From: Dermacentor variabilis
Lineage: Eukaryota; Arthropoda; Arachnida; Ixodida; Ixodidae
Length of the DNA stretch: 64,000 nucleotides
NCBI RefSeq assembly: GCF_050947875.1
Contig: NC_134576.1
Location: 51,770,255-51,834,254 of the forward strand
Direction: 5' to 3'
Below are positions 56,925-64,000 of this stretch, one piece after another. Below the pieces are notes generated by a model. It had not been told where the DNA came from. It did no database searches and saw nothing but the letters and a program-made list of their open reading frames with translations. Numbering within the stretch: position 1 is the first letter of the stretch; each line of letters begins with the position of its first letter. The position numbers and the translations under genes are program-made.

Positions 56925-57185
56925 GAGCTCGCCAAAGGTTGCTTACGCATTAAACTTGTGCTGGGTAGGCCACGTAATGCGTAGGTTAGATAACCAGCGG
57001 ACCATTATACTTACCGAATGGGTGCCAAGGGAAGGGAAGCGCAGTCGAGGAAGGCAGAAAATTAGCTGTGGTGATGAAATTGAGAGATATGCAGCCGCAA
57101 GTTGGAATCAGCTAGCGCAAAGAAGGGGTAATTGGAGATCGCGGGGAAGGGGCTTCCATCCTGCAGTGGGCATAAAAGTAGACTG
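56925..57185 (+). pseudogene. RTE C-terminus, old copy, right part
   Basis: NLCWVGHVMRRLDNQRTIILTEW, RSRGRQKISCGDEIERYA and WNQLAQRRGNWRSRG correspond to the last 80 or so residues of RTE ORF2 (WAGHVMRREDNRW..., RSRGRQKVRWADD in the intact copy). The open frame is in the same orientation as the fragment at 53.9-54.8 kb and takes up almost where that one breaks off, so both are probably parts of one old insertion. Confidence 0.8.
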
Positions 57186-60100
57186 GTTATTACGATGGTT
57201 AAAATGGTGCGTGAGCGCAAACGTCGGTACCTTTCAACCGGCTCTGAACTCTACAATGATCCAAACTGTGCGGTGAATACTTGACCATGCACAACGCTTA
57301 GGGTCAATTTCTTCCCTACATTATTTATTAGCAACGCCTATAGGTGCTCACCAAACGCCAATAAATTCCAGCCCATTCGCCGCAACCAAATCTGAAGCTG
57401 AAACGATTCATCTGCGACGACGGAAGTGAACATAGGCTGACTGTGTTACCACAGTCGCCAGAGGCGTCCACTTAGGAAATTCCCCTGTTAACTAACTACT
57501 ACTGTCCTTCAGCGCACCATACTTCTGCACATAACACATCTTAAGGCAAGCTAGTAGCTACATAAGAATAACAGCTTAATGCTTATCTAATAAAAATCAG
57601 ATATCACTGTTCTTGTAGCTTTTGTTTTAGAGAAAATTTAGAGAAACGAGTCTAGCATCATAGTGTCGAACCATAACATTTTCGTTTCGGTTTTCGTTTC
57701 GGTTCAACGAAAACTGTTCAGCTCCGGTTCAACTACGAGATGAAAAAAATAGCCACTCAACCGGTTTGGAACAGTTCATGTTCGTTGGCAATTCAGCAAC
57801 TGATTACCGAAAAGCAGCCTAAGCTCATTGTGGAGAAAACCCATGCTCTTCAGCTGCGCGAAAAGCCTAAAGAAAGTGAACCTGCTCTTCTTCAGGCCAC
57901 TAGTAGATACAGAAGAAGGTATGTATATCCTACGCAAATGTTGGAATATATGTGGCGGGAAGCGTTAGGGAAACGGTGCAATGAGTGCTGTAGATGCGAT
58001 GGAGTACAATGTTGTTTAACGCTGAATCAGTGACGTCACGAGGTGTAAAGGGATGGAAGACGTTTGTCGAAGAAATGGCGGTGATGAGAGATGCATGGCA
58101 CAGAGACACACCACATGTATGGTAGGCACGAAAATATATTTAAGCACTTTATACTCCTTTTGTCACAGTTACGGTTGCCTGTACCCAGCAGCCCATACTC
58201 AGTGGGCCAAGAATGGTCAATCCAAATACAATAAGTCTAGGAAAATCAAAAGGCAGTTGAAAATCATTTCGAGGTATGTACGCTTGAGCAATGCCTATAA
58301 AATGAAATTATACTTACAGGCTTCATGACGTGATTTATGGTATTGCGTAAAACCCAGATGTGCTCATTGGCACTACGCTATCGGTAAAAATTACGTATTA
58401 TTGAAGCTGGAACATGTCGTGGCCAGTACAGCTAGCTTCCCAGGAATGGCGTAGCCCAAATATCGCCTACACTATGACTTAGTCCATTAGACTATGTGCG
58501 TGCTTTAGAGATTCATTAAAATGAGCCGACATTATATATACAAGATTTTTGTCGTGGTCTATTGTTTCATTACTCTTAATAGAGGTGCTGTCACTGGGTC
58601 TAATTTATTAGCCAACATTCAGTGCTATGAGAGCCGGTTTATTATTTTGCGAGACAGCCCCGAAACCCGCGAAAAACCGCGATACCGCGCTCTCCTGATT
58701 GGGTTCAAAGGTCTACGACACTGACACAGTCAGCACCAGAGTTCATATCAGATGAAAATAAATATGATAACGGATAACTTTGTGCAAAAGTAAACGCAGC
58801 ATGCAGGGCGGCACTGGAAGACTTACTGCCAAACGATTCAGATTCTGCTCCGCTGGAATAGGGACGAGCAGCCAAATTGTGTAGCTCGGCTTTGGCGACT
58901 GCGAGGCTAACATTCTTTTCCGAAGGGAACACTTGTGGTCGTGTTGGATCAGACATGTCCAGTAGTCGCTGTTTGAGGTGCAGCACCTGAAAGCGAGTCG
59001 ACGTGTTCCACCTTGTGTAGGAGCGGACAGCCTTTCCCCAGCCCCGATGCAAGTTTACGAGACGGCTACCAGCAACGATCCCTCTCATAAGTTTCCATCA
59101 GCAGACAAGGCCACGGTGGGAACCACAACAGATGATAAAATCCTCGACTCCCTCCTAGAGTACCTCCGGGATCTCGTAGTTTTACCTTCCACGGGACTTG
59201 TTCTTCTTTCATCTGCCCTTCCTTCCCGAACGATCACCACATACGAAGAAATGAAATCGTACCCGTTCATTACGAACTAACATTTTCTACATCTTCTACC
59301 AAAAAAATGACGCTATGGAAGCACACCTCAGAAGTAATATGTCATTTCTATCGCAGCTACTTAAGTTAACACGTCAGTGTGATCAAAAGCGTCCTGTCAG
59401 CTAGGAAGCACTTGTTAACAAAGGACTACTTGATGGTCACCAAATTTAAGCGTTCACGAACACATTACTAACATGCGTGCCTCCCAACGTAGCACGTTGA
59501 AAACGATGCAGGCAGTGCTGCCACTTGCAAAATGACGAGAAGCTCGGGTGCGCCTAGAAATGAGGTAGCATAGTCGAATCGCGAGTGAAGGCAGTGCAGC
59601 AATGCAAATCTCCAGAGAAAGTGGCCCACTTAAACCGAAAAACCTTTATTTTATTTTTATTTTCGTTTTCGCTCCGGAGTGGAAAAAAGAACAACCATAA
59701 CGTTCCAGTCCAGTTCCGGTTCACGAAAAAATAAAATTTTTCTTACCCCTCTTTTGGTTTTCGGTTCAGTTCCATTTTGATATCTTGAGTAGTATCGTAC
59801 ACCGGGTTCTTAGAAAATGCAAGAAAAAGGCTTATAAAAGCTGTTCTCAGTTATGATGCTGTAAGGTATTTCGATGGAGGATTCGGGCCGGAGCCCGGTG
59901 CCTGAAACCCCGCGACCTGTCCACAGCGTTCTCCACCGCTTCTGCAGAGTACGTTGGCCATCCGCTGAAGGCCTGCCCATGAGGAATGGCTACCGAAACG
60001 ACGAAATTCGAAACATGCTCTATTTCACCGACGATAAGTTGCGTAAGCTACCCATTCGCTCCACGTGTAGAGGTCGCCTGTGTGCACTTGATCACGTAAA

Positions 60101-61079
60101 CGTTCTCGCATGCGGCGCTACAACGTCTCCCGTTTTTTAACAATTCTAAAAGCGGAAAGCAATAAAATTTAGAGGAAGAACACAACTCGAATTCATCGCC
60201 CAACCGCTATTATCAGATTTTTTTTCGTCCACATGCCTTCGTCGCCTTTAGTAGGTTTTACTCTGATTCCAAAGTAAAGGCCACGTTTTTTTCCTCACTA
60301 TAAAGTGAGCGATGCGTCGCACATAAGAAAAGATTAATGGGGCTTCAATCTCCCGTTTAAGTCGATGAAAGACGGAGTGTTCTTGCGCAAGTTGCCAGTC
60401 AGAACGGCGTGTATGAGCCATATAACTTATTCTGAGGAGTCCCACAGCCTCTCAAACGATAGCGTGTGAAAACGCTAGCTATCCCGTGGCGAGAATGCGA
60501 GAATGCTCCCCTTGCCACAGGCACCAATGCCAGTGTTACCACCGGTGCAGCACCGCGGTATGCCACTGGTGCCGATGCCACGTGGAGCACCTGTACCACA
60601 GGTTCCCTATCTATCTCCGGTATCGGCGCACATTTTTAGACCGCACCATCTCGGTATCGGCCCACGAAAGAAGCTAGAAACATAACCGATAGGGAATACT
60701 GGGGGCAATCACCACAAAAATATTCGTCTTTAACAATGCGAAACAAGGTAAATGTACCTGGCAGTGCAAGCCCACATGTTAAAAACATGGTGGTCTACCA
60801 GCGGCTCATATTATTACAGTAAATGCAGTCGCATGAGTGGAAGACGAAGAAGTGGGAGTGGGGCAACGAGGATGAGAAGGACGTATTTTAGAAGGATATC
60901 CTATCCTATCCTACGCTTTGTGCGCCGGTTGCATAGGGATTTGCCAGTACGCCAAACGCAAATCAACAGTAGGACGCCGAATGAAGGCAGTCCAACACGG
61001 CATCTATACTTGGAAGAGGGTGAACGTCTTCCTTGGTAATAAAATTGATACGGCGGTACACCACACAAAATCTCATTCC
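57186..61079. other. No confident gene; GGTTC-rich stretches and a possible hAT-like trace
   Basis: Stretches at 57,675-57,735 and 59,660-59,780 are rich in TTCGGTTC/GTTCCGG words, like 26,540-26,620. A minus-strand frame at 59,088-58,705 contains YTRWNTSTRFQVLHL, vaguely like a hAT transposase segment (TRWNS-x-x-x-ML), but nothing else supports it. The remaining frames (57,740-58,033; 59,874-60,140) are unrecognised. Confidence 0.3.
60503..60685 (+). CDS. Small Pro/Met-rich ORF, unknown
   Basis: A 60-codon frame from ATG to TAA encodes a Pro-, Val- and Met-rich peptide (LPLPQAPMPVLPPVQ, PLVPMPRGAPVPQVPYL) that ends in a basic cluster (GPRKKLE). The repeating P-x-x-P and PMP words look like genuine low-complexity coding rather than random sequence, and the reading is clean. 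There is no signal peptide, and a host exon boundary was not identified. It may be an exon of a host gene or part of an unrecognised element. Confidence 0.3.
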   Translation: MLPLPQAPMPVLPPVQHRGMPLVPMPRGAPVPQVPYLSPVSAHIFRPHHLGIGPRKKLET

Positions 61080-62520
61080 TTATGCAGGTCATCACTAATG
61101 CGAGTCGCACTTTTAAGTAAGCCTGAACGCAATTACACAGTTACGTAACAAGAATGCCTAGCGGTAATCTTTGCTGTGCGGCGTTTCCGCTTGTAGTGTG
61201 CGGGTGTCCATTCTAAATCGTCACAAATCCTCATTCGTTGCGCTGCTTTGTCAACGTCCGTGATACATCCGGTCGCCTCGCGCGCTGGGCTCTACGTCTC
61301 TGTGAGTACAACTTCCCAGTTTCATACAAGAGTAGTCGCCGACACGTTCACGCTGACTGCCTTTAGGGAGTGCCACGACACTTTGTGATGCGAATAATTT
61401 TGACCACCTGATTGCTTCTTTAACGCCAGCGTTTCCGGATAAAGAGACATTTGAGGATGAGCAGCGAGAATACTTCAGCTTAGAGCCGCTTTTCAATACT
61501 GCGCATGACTCTACAACAAACCCAGGCTTGTGTGTCCGTGAGGGCCTCCTCTACAAAAAGAATTTCGCAATCACTTGTGCCCATTACCTCGTAGTTCCGG
61601 AAGTGCTACGCTCCACTATTATGCTGGCCATACACGACGATCCTACTTCCGCACATCCAGGAGCAGCGCGTACACCCGTGAGCAAAAGTATACGGACAGG
61701 CAATACGCAATAAAGTCATTCGCTGCTACGTCCGTTAATGGAACTTCAAACTAAATAATGCAGCCCAAACTAGGCATTACAAGTTTTCAAGTGCACTCAT
61801 CAGTTTCCGTTTGTGCATGTTAATTACGGAGAAATTCTGTTTTTTCGGCGACCCTGTGGTTCGTATACTTTTGCTCACGGGTGTACATTTCATCGTGCCC
61901 ATGAACGGCTTTACTGGCCCCGAATGCGTCGGTCGACTGAAATGTATTGGCCAATTGCGCTCATTGTCAGGCCCGCAAGCACTCAACTACGATGCCAGCG
62001 GTACTCCTACAACCAATGACGCATCCTAGCTCTCCTTTCGAGCAAGTTCGAATTGATCTCGTGGGCCCCTTTTCCCGCTCATCGAAAGGGAACCGTCGGA
62101 TCAACGTATGTGCCAACCATCTGACCCGGTGCTGCGAGACAGCTGCTTTACCATCTGCCACCACCAGCCAAGTCTCCCTTTTCCTGCTGCGCTCGATCGT
62201 TCTGCGTCATCGCCCTCCTCGAATCATTGTCAGCGACCGCGGCCGTCAGTTTACTGCAGATGTCGTAGAGGAGCTCCTTCGATAGCGCGCTTATAGTATT
62301 CGCCACTAGGTACCATATCACCCGCAAACAAATGGACTGAGCGAGCGTACCAACCACACACTGGTGAACGTGTTGTCAGGTACGTCAGGTACGTCAGGTC
62401 AGGTACGTTGCGTTGGACCATAAAGACGGGGACAACATTTTGCCCTTCATTATATACGCCTTTAACACTGAAAACAGCGAGACTATTGGGCACAACTCGT
62501 TTGGGTGCAGCCCGTTTTAC
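61080..62520 (+). pseudogene. Ty3/gypsy pol remnant (RNase H to integrase)
   Basis: The RNase H end is seen as KPERNYTVT, stop, QECLAVIFAVRRFR near 61,118-61,190 and VNVRDTSGRLARWALRL, YNFPVSYKSSRRHVHADCL near 61,249-61,365. The integrase zinc region is near 61,530-61,970, split by a MITE; its C-x-x-C is CAHCQ near 61,960. The core has IDLVGPFSRSSKGNR near 62,055 (first Asp), RPPRIIVSDRGRQFTADV near 62,215 (second Asp) and YHPQTNGLSERTNHTLVN near 62,312-62,365 (Glu). A short GTCAGGTACGTCAGG tandem is at 62,376-62,408. Stops occur in and around most blocks. No LTR was found. Confidence 0.85.
61673..61883. mobile_element. Tc1/mariner-type MITE, 211 bp
   Basis: The 22-bp termini (starting CACCCGTGAGCAAAAGTATA at 61,673-61,694 and its exact reverse complement at 61,862-61,883) are perfect. 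TA dinucleotides flank both sides (61,671-61,672 and 61,884-61,885). The interior has no ORF of note. Removing the element and one TA leaves the gypsy integrase phase continuous across the site, so it inserted into already present gypsy sequence. TA target, length and terminal repeats fit a Tc1/mariner-derived MITE. Confidence 0.93.
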
Positions 62521-62934
62521 AGCGGAGCTGTCATAGGCTAGTTTCCAGCGTTTCGTATGCGAGTAGGCAAAAAACGATGGCGGCGTTTATTGAGCTAAAA
62601 TGGCTTAAGCGTAAGGAAAAATCGTATGTGTCCCAGCTGCTTTTGAGGCCAGATGTCTAAAAGCCGGTGATAGACGATGGTTTGATGCGTTGCGATCTAC
62701 GCAAACAACGAGAACACAGCCGTTGCGCCCTATGCCTTACCGACGACGGGCGAAAGCCTTGCCGTGAAATGTGCCGATGCGTGAGCCGTACAAACTGGGG
62801 ATGGAATCGTTGTCACCACCGTAGTAAAACCACAAAAAATTTAATACTCGAATTGACGTCAAATTTCTCACGGAGCTTCCTGTAAACAATGTTAACTAAC
62901 GCCTTTGAAAAGGATATTAGATAAGCTTCGGTCT
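62521..62934. other. No gene recognised
   Basis: Nothing recognised; a poly-purine stretch and a 72-codon frame are present. Confidence 0.4.
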
Positions 62935-63003
62935 GGGGACAATTCGAATCCGCGCTTCCGGAGTATGAGACCAGCACGCTTCCCCAATGCCACGGTAGCT
63001 CCA
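62935..63003 (-). repeat. tRNA-like sequence (probable SINE head)
   Basis: On the minus strand: GGAGCTACCGTGGCATTGGG, then GGTCTCATACTCCGG, which is like a tRNA-Met anticodon arm (CTCATAA loop, CAU anticodon), then GGATTCGAATTG, a B-box-like T-arm. The stems are mismatched, so it is not a functional tRNA. It is probably the promoter head of a tRNA-derived SINE different from the Ruka type. Confidence 0.5.
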
Positions 63004-63532
63004 CGGTTGTGGTTGACTAAATGTGGGCCTAGTTCCTGCGTCGTTGGGCGCACGATAGCGCAGCCAATGGGTAGGAGGTGGCGCCATGTCATGCGTGCAT
63101 AAAATGAGTGTATAAAATAAAAGTCGTTAGTCCAGTTGAATGCCACTGATCGGTCCTTACAGTTATGAACTGCTAGCGGGCAAGCGAGCGCGCTGAGACG
63201 CTTGGTGCGTTTTCGATTGGCCGAGGCACGGTTGAAACGCAGGCGAGAGCTTGTGTGGACAAGGAACGCGCCCAAAAAGAACATTTCATCAAAGCGACCA
63301 TAATGCTGTCGCATTCCCACACGTAAGCAGTCTTAAGTGTCTGTGCCAAATTCTTTTTAACGGGCGCTGAGAAAGTGGTATTTATTGTCAATGATAAAAT
63401 GATAAGAGAGTGGTATTTTTCCCCTCATGTCATGTATATGAAATTGATGAGAAATTTTATTTTCGCTGAATAAATAAAATTGTGTCTTGCTTTTAATTAA
63501 GAAGTAAAGCCAGTTCCACACAGTGAAAGCTG
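63004..63532. other. No gene recognised
   Basis: No domain seen. AT-rich toward 63.4-63.5 kb. Confidence 0.4.
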
Positions 63533-63976
63533 TCAGAACAGCGAAGCTGCTGGTAGCTTTTTCAAGTTTGAACTCGTCCTTGCGCGATTTTCACGAAAAT
63601 CTTTTGTCTGGTTGCAGTCGTTGCAATCGTTGCAACTCTTCACTTGCCTGAGGTTGTGATCAAACCACAGTCTATCACACACCTCGCAGCTGTGGCCGCA
63701 CTCACGGTCGAGTAATACTCTCTCGAACCATCCATCGGCACCCTCCGTGGCAGTGATCTCTCTCCGTCGACGTCTCTGCTCGGCCTCCTACTCTCAAAGT
63801 TGGGGGTTAGCTTGTCTCTGCTGGCGCTTGGCTTGGGTTGTCTTCTCTTGAAAGTGGGGGTTGGCTTGCCTCCACCGGCGCTTTGCTTGCGCTTCTCGCT
63901 CTCGAAGCTCGGGATTTGCGTGACGTCGGCGCTGCCGCTCTCGTGCGAGCTCCCGCTTGCGTCGAGCGCAATCCAT
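63533..63976 (-). pseudogene. Arginine-rich repeat plus Cys-cluster ORF, disrupted (Helitron-associated?)
   Basis: From an ATG at 63,976 the product has a basic start (MDCARRKRELARERQRRR), then 18-residue repeats beginning ANPELREREAQAKRRWRQ and ANPHFQEKTTQAKRQQRQ, cut by TGA at 63,794 and TAG two codons later. The same frame then continues for 82 codons: EAEQRRRRR, ADGWFERVLLDRECGHSCEV, CDRLWF and KSCNDCNDCNQTKDF, stopping at 63,533. The C-x3-C-x2-C-x-RLWF cluster recalls the N-terminal region of Helitron proteins and arachnid STPR-type basic-repeat proteins, from memory only. The TGA sits where an Arg codon (CGA) stands in the other repeats, so it is a single substitution. The gene probably continues beyond neither end that I can see. 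Confidence 0.5.
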
Positions 63977-64000
63977 GGGGCGATACGGCGCGGCCGGCGA

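Noticed and set aside
61381..61430. ATTTTGACCACCTG...TTCTTTAAC, like part of the Ruka-type SINE
   Set aside because: It lies inside the RNase H to integrase linker of the gypsy remnant in a plausible reading frame, and the other SINE blocks are missing.

Overview
The window reads as intergenic DNA of a hard tick (Ixodidae, probably metastriate). I found no confident single-copy host gene, rRNA, functional tRNA or CRISPR array. The tick assignment rests on a tRNA-derived SINE with the organisation and sequence I associate with the ixodid Ruka family (46.0-46.2 kb, with a fragment at 10.3 kb), on short terminal-inverted-repeat elements of types I know as abundant in ticks, and on the mixture of RTE, I-superfamily, CR1/L2-like and Penelope-like retroelements. 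This comes from recognising families by eye; no database search was run.

Layout. 0.7-1.8 kb: fragments of two LINEs and a (TC)n(TG)n microsatellite. 3.5-7.2 kb: a minus-strand LINE whose endonuclease-RT-RNase H frame is open for 1195 codons. 10.3 kb: SINE fragment. 10.6-17.8 kb: a plus-strand BEL/Pao pol remnant split by a complete but decayed minus-strand two-ORF LINE (12.0-17.3 kb) with near-identical target-site duplications. 19-20.2 kb: decayed minus-strand RT. 21.1-22.4 kb: 5'-truncated CR1/L2-like LINE with a 3' hairpin, followed at once by a TTAA-bounded MITE. 24.2-24.9 kb: an 82-bp tandem array carrying an inserted foldback with perfect 72-bp arms. 25.0-25.75 and 27.0-27.6 kb: two further inverted-repeat elements. 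30.2 kb: LINE tail. 31.5-34.4 kb: RTE LINE with an open 943-codon frame. 34.45-34.74 kb: a second copy of the MITE. 34.9-36.2 kb: Penelope-like RT remnant. 36.2-36.4 kb: RTE tail. 37.2-40.1 kb: decayed I-superfamily LINE.

41-46.7 kb: microsatellites, a 1.05-kb TTAA-bounded element with a small ORF, the SINE, and a LINE RNase H tail. 47.2-49.2 kb: two CA-rich minisatellite arrays. 51.3-52.65 kb: Ty3/gypsy integrase remnant broken by an (ATTC)n tract. 53.9-57.2 kb: an old plus-strand RTE copy interrupted by about 2.1 kb that contains a younger deleted minus-strand RTE copy and a 22-bp minisatellite. 61.1-62.5 kb: a second gypsy remnant carrying a perfect Tc1/mariner-type MITE at a TA site. 63.5-64 kb: a decayed minus-strand ORF with arginine-rich 18-residue repeats and a Cys cluster, possibly Helitron-related.

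The elements do not form a pathway; they are layers of insertion whose order can be read from nesting. The best candidates for something undescribed are the perfect foldback in the 82-bp array, the TTAA-bounded 1.05-kb element with its ORF, the paired TTAA MITEs, and the arginine-repeat/Cys-cluster ORF at the right edge.
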